From Sclerotiophoma versabilis (Eukaryota; Ascomycota; Dothideomycetes; Pleosporales; Didymellaceae): a stretch of 64,000 nt of DNA. Position numbers and translations under genes: made by a program. Below are positions 44,697 through 55,609 of the stretch, piece by piece. How positions within the stretch are numbered: position 1 is the first letter of the stretch; every line of letters begins with the position of its first letter. The notes beneath the pieces are model-generated. The model saw only the letters and a program-made list of their open reading frames with translations, searched no databases and was not told where the DNA came from. The DNA lies in NCBI GenBank assembly GCA_012274445.1, contig JAAROD010000094.1:310001-374000 (forward strand), read 5' to 3'.

Positions 44697-46062
44697 TTAT
44701 AGTTTCCGTACAACCCACACCTGTGCTTTGTACGCATTCTTCGTCAGCGCTTTCCCATTGAACCCGTACTCTGCCTCTGTCCACCGCACCTTCTTGTCCG
44801 CGGACGTCAACGCCCCACACTCATCCCCTATATCTTCAAACTCAAACCCCATCTCTTCAACCACTGCGACTATTTCATCCAAACTCAGCTGCAAAAACGG
44901 CCCGGTGCCATATAGCAAGGGACCGAGGTTCATCCATTTCCCACCCGGCTTCAGCAGCTTGTGGATTGTGTCGAAGTAGGACATCAGATTACGCGCGGTA
45001 TCGATGAAGAAATGCGTCATTATCACATCGAAGTGCCCTTCTTGACCTTTGAACGCCGTGGTAAAATCCCCTTCAACCAGCAGCACGTCCGAGTTCGGTG
45101 ATGCGTTTGGTGCGGTGATGCGTCGTAGCAGGTCTGCCGTGGTAGCGTGGTGGCTCAGGCCGTCGATGAAAGGGTGCATGGACAACGGAGACGAGGGTGT
45201 GAGCGAGCTGATGTAGCGGTAGCCTATGTTCATGTACATACTCCACTCGTTCAGCGTCACTTCGAAGGCTCCTAGGTTTGCTACTTCGGTGCCTAGACGG
45301 CCGAGTCCAGATCCAGGGAGCAGGATTTTGAGAGGCAGATCTGTGGTTGCGTCTGCTTTGAGATTGGAGAGTGTGCTGAGGATGCAGGGAAAAGCGTCGT
45401 CTCGCTCTTTTGACCCTTCGTCGGCCCAGTCGCGGACCATGTGTTTCAGGGTCTGGCTGGAGCTGATACGGTCCGCAAGTCTGCCGGCCTTGTTGGCTTC
45501 GGCCATATGCTCGTCCAACTCTTTCTGCTCGATGCCGTAGAAGGCCATGGCGTTGGAAACGATGGCTTTGCAGAGGATTTCATTCTCATAGATCAGCTCT
45601 TCAATATCATCTAGCTTCTTCTTGTAGTTCACGGCTTTCTCCAGCGTCTATCCGCGTTAGCACAGCACTCGGACATGACAGTTAAAAACTTACTTTCTTC
45701 TGCGCCTTACCGACATTTCTGTACATCGACCGCCACCTGTCCAACTCCATCATGTTGCGTTCTCGGTACTTTGCAACTCCATAGAGAGCTTCTAGTAAGC
45801 GGTACCGTGGATGAACTGTGTTCCATTTCCCGGTTTTGCGATCCATACGCTTCATCAAATGGGCCTTCTCTTGTCGATGTCTGGGAGACTCGCTCGAAGC
45901 CATGGAACCCATTTGTAAGGGATTTTGTGCAGCATCATCACCATTGATGTTGTACGTTGCATCGTTGCTTGCTGCTGCTGTTGGTGGGGTGGCTTCGGAC
46001 GCGCCTGCAAGGGTGGTGAAGCCCGCTAACAGAAGCAGACCAGATGTGATTAGTGACTTCAT
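44697..46062 (-). CDS. N2227 (carnosine N-methyltransferase-like) SAM methyltransferase with apparent signal peptide
   Basis: Two exons, 46062-45694 and 45647-44697 (46-nt intron), giving 439 aa. The N2227 domain starts near residue 65 (RQEKAHLMKRMDRKTGKWNTVHPRYRLLEALYGVAKYRERNMMELDRWRSMYRNV). It includes the SAM-binding PGSGLGRLGTEVA, a downstream LNEWSMYMNIGYRY and MTHFFIDTARNLMSYFDTIHKLLKPGGKWMNLGPLLYG. In animals this family methylates carnosine to anserine; the fungal substrate is unsettled. The first in-frame ATG gives MKSLITSGLLLLAGFTTLAGASEA, which looks like a cleavable signal peptide. That is odd for an SAM-dependent enzyme and suggests a secretory-pathway location. Confidence 0.88.
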
Positions 46063-48777
46063 TTTGAGGTCGTTCAAGAAGCCGCAACTGGTACTCTGTT
46101 CTCAGTCACAGCCCTGTCTTTTTTTTTGTTCTTATTTATTCGTGACGAATTGTTCGAATTCTCTGAGCACCGTGATGGCGCCAAGTAGCTATCGGTGGAT
46201 CTTTTCTAGGCATTGGGGAATCCTTTGATGACAGCGAAAGAGTCGCGTCACATATTGACTTGATCAAAGTGAGAAAGTATATTAAATCTCTTGTACACAT
46301 TGCTGTACACTATTTGATATTGTGATAGCGTCTAATGGGTCGTATGCAGAGGAAGCAAAGTTCATGTTCAAGGATGTGCGACTGCCAGCCGCAGTAACAG
46401 CCTTATGACATATGTCTAGCTGTTGACTTGAAGCGAAAAGGCTGTACCCCGGAGATGGTGCGAGTGTATTATACTTGTGCGGTCGTGCAGAACTCTGCTT
46501 GCTCCGGTCGACAAATGTTGTGAAGATGAAGGCCTTGCAGGCATCATAAAGATAATACGCTGATCATTGCGTCGACCACTCCAGTTGTGACAACGCTCAA
46601 TCGGACACGTGGCCATGTTGGTGTTGACAAGAATGCTATCAACCTCGAGGTCAAAAGCACAAGCTGCACGGTGCGCGCAATCCACTCAAATTGTTGCGTC
46701 ATGATTTCGATCCACGAACATCAGAAAGACCAGACCGCACAAAGCTCTTTCAGGAGTGAATGCAATGCGGCGTCGTCGATGTCACGCCCTGCATCTCTAC
46801 CTACGCCCTAGAGCTTATATGAAGCTTCACAGCTTGTCATCTCTCGAGTAACCGTGGGTCTCTGCCATGATTGTCACCTCGAATCTTCGCCATTCGCTCA
46901 GTCCATCACTTCCAGTCTACACCTGACTGCGATCTTGGGAGTTCATCCCGAAACCTTATTCCAGCTCCTCTAGTAGATGCGAGAGGCTCTTAGCGTCATT
47001 AATTCAGATTCTGTACGCTCTGTGTTTCGCGATTTGGGCCTGCCCAGTGTAGTGCAGAGCAATCTTGCCAGGGCGTACAAACCTGGCGTACACCAAAGAC
47101 ATTTTTGTGATCTTTGTCTGGCTACTCAACTAAAAGCCTTAAATCACTGTGATGTCAATGCTTGGTGCCTCATGTACAGTAGCCAGCCGCCAATCTAATA
47201 TACCTACCGTAGACCCTCGACTCAGTCCATGTCACGAGCCCTCGTGTGCAACTCAAGGCTTTTCTTGATACCATTGACATTGAACAACCGACAATACTAT
47301 TCCACGAGGCCCACGAAGCATCTGACCCACCTGAAGCACCCGAAGAACCTGGACGGCTTGTAATTTCTCGAGCTTGTTTGCATTTATCCACAGAACCCAA
47401 CCGCGAAGAGATCTTTTGGTGCATTCAAACACACCAAAACAGGCTGGCTAAGATTGGTCCACTAAAATTGAGCTCACAGAACGTAGTCTAATCCGGTCCA
47501 TCTTCTTAGACAAGTGGGGTTAACTCGTATCTATCGCGACTGCAATCATCTGTACCGTCCTTGCTATGGCTGTGTTGTCACACATGAACGGCAGGTCCAC
47601 GCACGAGTAAACTTTGAAGCCGTGCGCCAACTACTGCAACAAGGCTCGAGTAGATGGAGCAAGACTTAGTGCACAAAATGGATTGTTTACTTTGAAACTC
47701 GCAATGCAACCGGCAATTCTCGGCAATCAAACTCCAGTGTGCTGAACTATTGCGCTGACAGCCAGAATAATTGTTCATACATTTGGAGTGTCGACGCTAT
47801 GCATGGTCTAGGTAAACAACTCCTCCCATTCTCAGACTCTTCAGAGTTCAAGCTGTCGATACTGCCGAGCGAGTCAACCTTTGATCACAAACTCACGTAA
47901 ATATATGAGTGAATGGACAAGGGGGCTTCTTACCTGCTTCAAAAGCTCAGACAAGCTAAGTGCGATGAACGTAACCGGACTTGCCTATAGAACAAAAGTA
48001 TGCGTACGTCTGTGATGGTTGTGAGTAATCCTGCTCCTTACTATCATCACCAATTCCGATACTCATGCTGGGTGTTACGATTTCAACAGCAATAGAAAGA
48101 CGTACATCTTCAAGAACAAGATCCTCGCAGCGTTTGCTTTCGAGACGGATGCTTGGGGAAGGGTCGACATTAGGGAAGAAGGACTCTGGATGCGGCAGAC
48201 CGTAGAGCACCTTGAACACGCATCAAAGGAGACTGTGGTCAGTATGTAGCTGCCTACTAGCGTGGTTGAAAGCTTCAAGTTCAAGGGAGAGTGATAGAGC
48301 CACGTCAGGTCTACTATGCTTTACAGCAATGCGCCTTTGGTCTCACAGTCTATCTCTTGCGTGGACAGAAGGTAATCTCGGCTGCGCTATCCCTCTCACA
48401 GTGTTGGCAATGCGTAGTAATCGAAATTGACTGTTGGCAAGGTATCCTTACTTGTTCACTCCTATAGCGTACTCATGGAAAAGTAGGTCACCGCGGTATG
48501 TGTATACGGCCAGCAAAGGACCCATATTTAATACAACTATCTTGAGCAATGCGAGAAGTTTCTTTCACAGATTGTGGCTATGGCTTTAAGTTACCATTTT
48601 AGCAGCAGGTAACTACCGTATAAGCTTAGGGCCCATAAATTGATACAGTACAGATGCAGAGCTTGGATGTCTACGTAAACAAGGCTTGACCAGTTCTCGT
48701 TGCTCGCCTTATGTTAGTCTCTTATTATCAACGCTTTGCCAATATAGTTTTCGATTTTTTCACATAGTTTGACCCTA
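46063..48777. other. Long gene-free stretch
   Basis: About 2.7 kb without a gene I can support. The most protein-like piece is 48100-48260, where both strands are open; the plus strand reads KTYIFKNKILAAFAFETDAW and the minus strand FKVLYGLPHPESFFPNVD. This could be the relic of a decayed gene. A second, weaker plus-strand frame lies at 47246-47491. No splice solution or homology is apparent. Confidence 0.4.
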
Positions 48778-49873
48778 ATGCTGCCCATCGATGGCCCTTT
48801 CGGCTCATGGCCCTCTTCCACAGACAATCAGACGCACGAGTACAAACTCTGGGACTACAACCCCTCCACCCCCGCAGCTGTAGTAGGTGCTGGTGTCTGT
48901 GGCCTCCTAACTATCCTACATACCGCACGCCTAGTACGACACCGCTTCGGCTTCTACATACCCTTCATCGTCGGCGGCATCGTACGTCATTCAGTATCAT
49001 TCCAAATCGGTGTCCACATCAGTTGACCTGAATAACCAGCTCGAAAGTATAGGCTACAGCGCCCGCGCCGCTGCAAACAACAACACCGAATCCCTCACGC
49101 CTTACATCGTTCAATCGCTCCTCATCCTGCTCGCCCCAATCCTCTTCGCAGCTTCCATATACGCTATTCTTGGGCGCCTCATACGCCGCGTTAATGGCGA
49201 TGACATCTCCATCGTGCATCCTTCAATCATGACAAAGTTCTTTGTCTTGGGAGATATCTTGTGTTTTCTCATTCAAAGTAGCGGAGGCGGTATGCTCTCG
49301 CATGCAAAAACACAAAGCGCCGTGAACTTCGGGAATGCGGTCATACTCGTCGGATTTGCGGTGCAAATCTATATCTTTTGCTTTTTTGTCAAGATTGCGG
49401 CGAGCTTTCACCGAGACTTACAGCAACAGCCCAGCGTTCTGGCAATGCATGTCTGGTTTCCATGGAAGAGATATTCTGTGCTGCTGTATGTGACGTGTGC
49501 GTGCGTAGGGATTAGAAATTTGTATTGCGTCATTGAGTATGCGATGGGAAAAGTGAGTAGATCACATCTTCTTGAAATATAAGTATCGTTATCATTTCAC
49601 TATTTTCCACTATAGGATCGCACCGCAGTATATACAAAGGATCTGTTCTTTGCATCTGGCCGGTGCACTTGCTTACTATGGTGCCAAGTCTTGGTTAATT
49701 CACCAGAACCCCAGCAGACGAATAATCCTCTTCAAACTCTGCACGGAGTCGATGTTCATGTCGTCGGGGGTGTGGAGAGTGTTCGCCGCGGTGGATTCAC
49801 CAGCTGTCACTGCGAGATGCATATGCTGACCTTGAATTGTAGTGGAAACACTTCTTGGGGCCATGAGGCGTAG
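48778..49873 (+). CDS. RTA1-like lipid-transporter-type membrane protein, 3' end doubtful
   Basis: Three exons, 48778-48981, 49040-49552 and 49616-49873 (introns 58 and 63 nt), giving 324 aa. The N-terminal YNPSTPAAVVGAGVCGLLTILHT, then IGYSARAAANNN, PYIVQSLLILLAPILFAASIY and the helix-6 region IRNLYCVIEYAMGK are typical of the RTA1 family (seven-helix stress-resistance and lipid-translocating exporters). After the last intron the frame reads DRTAVYTKDLFF and then becomes polar (NSPEPQQTNNPLQ...). The expected seventh helix is missing. Either the 3' part is frame-shifted by mutation or the last exon is placed wrongly. Function and integrity are therefore uncertain. Confidence 0.7.
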
Positions 49874-50451
49874 AAGGTTCTTGTCCGCTGTTGTCGCAGG
49901 AAAAATATTACATATTCACATGAGGCATACTCGTCCTTGCACCTGGCAAACAATGGCAGGAAGTTGTTGGCGGTTTTCCGAAGGCATTTGGCTGTTACTG
50001 CTTTCACGGAGCTGTGTCGCTGCATTCTCTTGTCTTGGCCATCACCGTCTCCTACGGCGACAGTCCTCTGCAGAATCGCTACGCTCAACAGCTTCCTCTC
50101 AACAACAAACTACTCAGGTCCCATACTCAACTTCCGAGTTCGACAACCTATCCGGCTTTCTCATGACCGTAGAGCTTTGACGAAGAGTGCATCGCGATAT
50201 GCTCATCAGCTGCTTAGGCAAGATTCGATATGCTCAAATAAGGCCTCAAATGGGAGATGGTACCAGCAATCGTTCGCAACATGGCTACAGAAAGAACGCC
50301 GATGCATTCCAAGAGCAGAAGGAGAAAAAGCGCCAAAGCTGCTTATTGGTGAACGTCAACCTGTATCGCATTCTTGATTACTGCGGTAGAGGAGGGAAAA
50401 CACGAAGTAGCTCGACTTGATTCTAGACAGAAAGATAATTTACAGATCGAC
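49874..50451. other. Intergenic between convergent genes
   Basis: 3' flanks of the RTA1-like gene and MAK5. Overlapping short frames only; nothing recognised. Confidence 0.4.
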
Positions 50452-53157
50452 TTAGTGGTGTATCCACTTCTTCTTCGTTCCATCGGCATTCCTCTTGCGC
50501 GCCTTTTGCTTCTTCGTCTGCTTTTCTTCCGTCTTCTTTGCCGGCTTGGGCAGCTCAGTGACATCTTCTGCGTCTTCGTCCTCTTCTGAATCGTCTTGCG
50601 CCGGAGCAGGCGCAGGCGCAGGCTTAGCCTCCTCGGCATCATCATCATCAAAACCCAGCCCATCAACAGTACCTAGGAACCCGGTGTTCCCCTCGCCCTT
50701 CATCAGCGCCTCAACATCGATGCCTCCACTCGTCAAATAACGCGCCGATACACCGGTATTGATACGCTCAGCCAACAAGCCCTTGAGTTCATGCCTGATA
50801 GCAGCAAACTCCGCTCTTGTCATCTCACTCGCGTTCTTCTCCTTCTTCTTTCTTCCACTGCCTCGACCCTTCTTGCCCTTCGCTTCCTTCTCAAACTCCT
50901 CGGAATCATAGTCAATGCCCAAGTCCTCGGCGGCCTGCATAAACATGTCATCCGTACTATTCTTCTTTTCCTTCGCAATCACCGTATCGGCCAGCTTCTT
51001 GCTCAGTGTAGCGCGCGGCTTGAGCCGGCTCACGATGCGGCGATCAATATCTAGCGTGCGAATGAAGAACGCACGTTTCTTATTCGTCTGCTCTTTGGCC
51101 GACTCGGCACGCGCATGCACCTTCGCAACAAGGCGGCGCACGCCAGCAACTTCTTCGGGCCCACAGATGATGATGCTGGACCCAGAGGCGTCGGCGCGTG
51201 CTGTACGGCCTGAACGGTGCACGTAGGTATCTGCCGCGCGTGGCAGGTGGTAGTGAATGACGAGATCGACTTTGGGAATGTCAAGACCGCGAGCTGCGAC
51301 GTCGGTGGCAACAAGGATGGAGCCAGGGCGCTCTTTGAAGCGCTCAATGGAGCGCAGACGAGCTTTTTGGATCATGCTTGAGTGTAAGGGGAGCGCGGGA
51401 AGGTTAAGGTTGGTGAGGAAGGGTGTTAGGCGGCGTACGGCGGAAATGGAGTTTGTGAAGATCAGCGCGCGTTTGTTGGGATGAAAGAGCAGGAGGGAGT
51501 AGAGATAGAGGTCCTTCTCTGGACCAGCGCACTCGATCAGACCTTCACGCAGCTTGCTGGCCATTTGTGATTCGGGATTGGCGTCAATGTACCGAGGTTG
51601 CTCTTCGCGGAAGTTGAGCTTCTTGAGAAGGTACTCCATGGAGTCGGCTTTGTTCATGATGTCGCCGGTGCCGTTGCCAAACTTGACTTTACCGGCAAGT
51701 TTCTGCTGTAGACCTTTGGAGAAAGTGGCGGAAAAGACTAGGGTTTGGCGTTCGACCTCGGGTGTTGGCTCTTCTTCTTCGTCTTCATCTTCTTTGTCCA
51801 GAACCTTAAGAATTTCACCCAGCTCTTGGTAGTGACCCTGACTCAGCAGACGATCTGCCTCATCCAGGACTAGGAACTTGACCTGCTTGAGGGAGCGCAA
51901 AAGACCCTGGCCACTGCTGATGACTTCCCACAGCCGCCCTGGTGTGCCCACAACAATATCGGCCTTCTCAAGCTGACGACGCTGCTTCTGTACGGACAAC
52001 CCGCCCGTGATTGTTACAATAGACGGCGCATCAAAATCGCCCTTGACACAGAGATCTGTCAAGTGTGCGGTGATCTGATGGGCAAGCTCTCGGGTTGGCG
52101 CCACGATCAAAGCGGTAGGCACAGACCGTGTTTTCTTGTCTTCGCCTTTCAAATGAGAGTGGACGGTGAGGTAGTGCTCAACAATGGGAATTCCGAACGC
52201 GAGGGTTTTTCCTGAACCTGTAGAAGCTTTACCGATCAAATCTCTGCCAGCCATGATCTCCGGTATCGTCAAAGCTTGGATGTTACTTGGTTTGGAGAAC
52301 TTCAGCCCTGCCAATGCGCCAATAACCTTCTCAGACAGGCCGAGCTCCTCCCAGGCAGATGTGTCAACCTCCTCGTCGTCGTCGATCGGTTGATTCAGCA
52401 GGATGTCGAACGCTCCCTCGCCAGAGATCTCAAAGTCTTCCGTAGGTTCCACGCCCTCTTCCTCAACATAGTCTGGGTTCGTTTCGACGTTGTCAGCGGT
52501 GTTAGCCATTGTGTTTTCCTTCAGCTTCCTCTCCTGCTCTCTCCTTGCCTTTGCCTCTGCTTTCTTCTCCTTCTTTGATTTTGCTTTCTCCACCTTGCTC
52601 TCAACCCTGTCTTTCGTGAGTGTTCTTCCATCTTCGACTGCGCTATTAGGGTCGAGATCTTCAATTTCAAGGCCGCCGTTCGGTGCTGGCTTTTCATCGT
52701 CGCTGAATCCTGCAAAGAATTCGTCGTCGCTTTCGGCCTCTTTCTGCCCAGGTGTGATGGCATCAGCCTCCTCTTCCTTCTCTGCTGCTTTCTCGTCTTC
52801 TACTGGGAGCTCCTTCCCTTCCTGACCAATCATCTTCTCCAGGCGCGCAGCTTCTTCTTCTTCTCGCCTCCAGGCAGCTTCAACATCTTTGGCGACCTCT
52901 TCTTCCGTCTTTGAGGTCTGGAATGTGATGTTTCCGGTCGTTGTGTCCTTGATCACTTCCACGTCGTCAATCTCCTCCAAGCCATAGAACCCTTCGGTGT
53001 CCTCAAGACGGTCTGGCATGCCCACGGTCTTCCATCCTAGGTCGTTCAACTGTACTCTGCGCTTCTGCTTCTTCGCTGCAGGTTTCGGGACCTTTTCGAG
53101 CTTCTGGCGCTTGTGCGCTTTTTGCGCCGCCTTCGGAGGGTTATGCGCGCGCTTCAT
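50452..53157 (-). CDS. MAK5: ATP-dependent RNA helicase MAK5 (DEAD box)
   Basis: Intronless, 901 aa. The N-terminus is basic (residues 1-40) followed by LNDLGWKTVGMPDRLEDTEGFYGLEEID, a MAK5 signature, and then an acidic coiled region to about 250. Helicase motifs in order: Q motif FSKPSNIQALTIP (about 276-289), Walker A ASTGSGKT (301-308), PTRELA, TPGR, DEAD, SAT, ARGLD, and HRSGRTAR. The C-terminal tail is Lys-rich. MAK5 (human DDX24) acts in the nucleolus in 60S ribosomal subunit assembly. It is divergent from TRM7 with 374 bp between starts, and an AAATTTTT element lies 51 bp upstream. Confidence 0.94.
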   Translation of the reverse strand: MKRAHNPPKAAQKAHKRQKLEKVPKPAAKKQKRRVQLNDLGWKTVGMPDRLEDTEGFYGLEEIDDVEVIKDTTTGNITFQTSKTEEEVAKDVEAAWRREEEEAARLEKMIGQEGKELPVEDEKAAEKEEEADAITPGQKEAESDDEFFAGFSDDEKPAPNGGLEIEDLDPNSAVEDGRTLTKDRVESKVEKAKSKKEKKAEAKARREQERKLKENTMANTADNVETNPDYVEEEGVEPTEDFEISGEGAFDILLNQPIDDDEEVDTSAWEELGLSEKVIGALAGLKFSKPSNIQALTIPEIMAGRDLIGKASTGSGKTLAFGIPIVEHYLTVHSHLKGEDKKTRSVPTALIVAPTRELAHQITAHLTDLCVKGDFDAPSIVTITGGLSVQKQRRQLEKADIVVGTPGRLWEVISSGQGLLRSLKQVKFLVLDEADRLLSQGHYQELGEILKVLDKEDEDEEEEPTPEVERQTLVFSATFSKGLQQKLAGKVKFGNGTGDIMNKADSMEYLLKKLNFREEQPRYIDANPESQMASKLREGLIECAGPEKDLYLYSLLLFHPNKRALIFTNSISAVRRLTPFLTNLNLPALPLHSSMIQKARLRSIERFKERPGSILVATDVAARGLDIPKVDLVIHYHLPRAADTYVHRSGRTARADASGSSIIICGPEEVAGVRRLVAKVHARAESAKEQTNKKRAFFIRTLDIDRRIVSRLKPRATLSKKLADTVIAKEKKNSTDDMFMQAAEDLGIDYDSEEFEKEAKGKKGRGSGRKKKEKNASEMTRAEFAAIRHELKGLLAERINTGVSARYLTSGGIDVEALMKGEGNTGFLGTVDGLGFDDDDAEEAKPAPAPAPAQDDSEEDEDAEDVTELPKPAKKTEEKQTKKQKARKRNADGTKKKWIHH

Positions 53158-53531
53158 TTCGAATGTGGCGTGGATGACGATGTCCTGGTGTTGATTGCTG
53201 CTTCCCAGAAATTTTTGGAAAGGGTCGGCATTTGCTCGGCTGAACTTTCCTCACCGCGGAGGTGCCCCTCACGTGGGGTCGACATTCACACCTTCAATCT
53301 TGATATCTCATATTTCCTGCGAAGAACCCGGATCTATACGACGAACAGTTGGTACTTGAGGATCCCATATAGAGTGCATCGTTACAGGTTTTCGACAATA
53401 CCTCTCTGCAATTTTTTGGATGAGCAGAGCGTACAGAAAAAAAAAATCTAGCTTGATCAAATCCCATCTCGGGAAGACTACGCACGACTTCGACTTCGAG
53501 CATCAGCAATAGGAAGGTAAAAGACATAAAT
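53158..53531. promoter_or_regulatory. Divergent promoter MAK5 / TRM7 with RRPE-like and E-box motifs
   Basis: Holds AAATTTTT at 53209-53216, the core of the rRNA-processing element (RRPE) known from yeast ribosome-biogenesis promoters, placed 51 bp upstream of the MAK5 ATG. A CACGTG E-box lies at 53270-53275. Both are short and could be chance matches. Confidence 0.4.
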
Positions 53532-54674
53532 ATGGGCAAATCATCGAAGGACAAGCGGGACGCCTACTACCGCCTCGCCAAAGAAGAAGGATGGCGTGCA
53601 CGATCGGCCTACAAACTCCTACAAATTGACGAGGAGTTCAATCTTTTCGAAGGAGTCACAAGAGTTGTTGACCTCTGCGCTGCTCCAGGAAGTTGGAGCC
53701 AAGTGCTTTCTCGCGTCCTGATCAAGGGCGAGACATTTGGGCGAGCAGGATGGGAGCAGAAGCAAGAGGCAACAAGGCGGCATGTGCTCGGATTGGACAA
53801 GAACGAGAAGGAAGAAACCGCTGCTCCGGCTGTTCAGCAACCAAAACCTAGAGAGAATGTTCGGATCGTTGCTATCGACCTGCAGCCTATGAGTCCGCTT
53901 GAGGGTGTCACAACTATGCGCGCGGATATCACACATCCGTCTACCATCCCACTCATGCTGAAGGCTTTGGACCCGGATACCTATGATCCTGACTCAACAA
54001 ACTCGTCCTCGCCAGTCGATTTGGTGATTTCAGATGGCGCCCCGGATGTCACAGGTCTTCATGATCTCGACATTTACGTGCAAAGCCAGTTGCTCTGGGC
54101 AGCACTCAACCTTGCGCTGTGCGTACTCAAGCCTGGTGGCAAGTTCGTCGCTAAGATCTTCCGCGGGAAAGATGTCGACCTACTGTTTGCGCAGCTCAAG
54201 ATCGTCTTCAAGAGAGTGCGCGTCGCAAAGCCGAGGAGTAGTCGAGCAAGCAGTATCGAAGCCTTCGTGGTGTGCGAAGGCTTCTGCCCGCCTGAAGGGT
54301 TCAAAGCAAGCCTGGACAAGCCGCTGGGTGCTGGAACACAACTGCCGGCCGACAACATGACACCAAAGGAAGAGAAGAAGGTTTCACGAACAGTCAGGGC
54401 AGATGGAGCTATTGAGTTGGACTTTGGCACAGAAGATGACGATGAAGACGATCTGGAGGAAGGCGGACAACGATGGATAGCACCGTTCCTGGCCTGCGGT
54501 GATCTGTCAGCGTACGACTCCGACGCCACGTACAAGCTTCCAAAAGATAGGGTCAGCCTGGATCCGGTACAGCCGCCTACAGCACCACCCTACAAACGTG
54601 CATTGGAGGTGCGGAAGATGGCTGGCGGCGCGTATGGAAAGACAAAAGGCAGAGCCGTTAAGGAGGCGGCATGA
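53532..54674 (+). CDS. TRM7: tRNA 2'-O-ribose methyltransferase TRM7 (FTSJ family)
   Basis: Intronless, 380 aa. The N-terminus MGKSSKDKRDAYYRLAKEEGWRARSAYKLLQI is the TRM7/FTSJ1 signature. The K-D-K-E catalytic tetrad is visible: Lys28 (SAYKLL), Asp in LVISDGAPDVTG, Lys in GGKFVAKIFRG and Glu in SSIEAFVVCEGF. SAM motif I is VDLCAAPGSWSQ (about 46-57). TRM7 methylates ribose at positions 32 and 34 of the anticodon loop of certain tRNAs, with partner proteins Trm732 and Rtt10/Trm734. Relative to yeast there is an insertion (about 80-110, EKEETAAPAVQQPKP) and a longer acidic C-terminus. Cytoplasmic. Confidence 0.95.
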   Translation: MGKSSKDKRDAYYRLAKEEGWRARSAYKLLQIDEEFNLFEGVTRVVDLCAAPGSWSQVLSRVLIKGETFGRAGWEQKQEATRRHVLGLDKNEKEETAAPAVQQPKPRENVRIVAIDLQPMSPLEGVTTMRADITHPSTIPLMLKALDPDTYDPDSTNSSSPVDLVISDGAPDVTGLHDLDIYVQSQLLWAALNLALCVLKPGGKFVAKIFRGKDVDLLFAQLKIVFKRVRVAKPRSSRASSIEAFVVCEGFCPPEGFKASLDKPLGAGTQLPADNMTPKEEKKVSRTVRADGAIELDFGTEDDDEDDLEEGGQRWIAPFLACGDLSAYDSDATYKLPKDRVSLDPVQPPTAPPYKRALEVRKMAGGAYGKTKGRAVKEAA

Positions 54675-55609
54675 TCCACGATACCGGATAAGAAAGAGGT
54701 AGCGTATCTAGTAGAGTCAAAATTCGAACGACTTGCGAGAATCGGCTTCGCTTGAACGCAGCCTTCTCAGCGAAGATTGGGAATGTTTATGAGGTCGCTT
54801 CACACCCTTCCTGTAGGCCAGATTAAGCCTTGTTCTGCACAGTGCCTAATCAAACAGCCGCATTGCTATGCATGATTTCACTTTACTTAGGGTCGCCATG
54901 ATACCGCTACATCATGCAATAGTCAGAGTATACTGAAGCAGTCTTTCAATCAGCTTCAAAACGGCATCTGATTCATCGAAGAGGCGCGTGTTCAGACGAT
55001 CGGAAGGAAACTCGACTGCCTTCGCATTATCTAATGACGCTTGGTTTAGGTTGTGGGGGTATTGAAGCAAAGAGTAGGTTTGTTTGGTGGACGATGCGGC
55101 TGTAGGACTCAAGGGAGCAGTTTGTGATTTTTGAAGGGTAAGAAGCATGTTGTTTTAGGTGGTAGAGGCAACTGGGCGGATGAGATATCTAGGTCAGGCT
55201 GCCTCGCGATATGCAGAGATAAGTTCCATCCATTGTATCGAATTTTAGGAGCGTGACTACAAACATGTACTCCCTCATTCTGTGGCTTCTAACTCGCCCT
55301 CTCGTACGTCTGTCGCGGGCTGATCATACGCACAACTACACCAACGCCGCGTCGCTCTCACAGCGACCATGCTGACTTCATCAACCACATGCGCTCTCTG
55401 TGCTCGCTTCTTGACCACCATAATGCCTTTTCCGATACATTCGACATTTCATCCAGCTCCATAAGGTCTTTTTTGATATATTTGCCGACAGCTGCGAGAA
55501 ATCATTGAGTAAACATGCTGTGAAACCATGACATTCCATCCAGTATATCCCACACAAACATATCCTCTCGCAAAGTCTTCTCGCCCCTTCGAAACAGAAG
55601 CAGACGCTA
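54675..55609. other. Intergenic with one doubtful small open frame
   Basis: A minus-strand frame at 55148-54912 (78 codons, MLLTLQKSQTAPLSPTAASS... ending IERLLQYTLTIA) has an ATG start and moderate amphipathic character at its end, but no family and no neighbour support. The rest of the stretch shows nothing. Confidence 0.3.
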
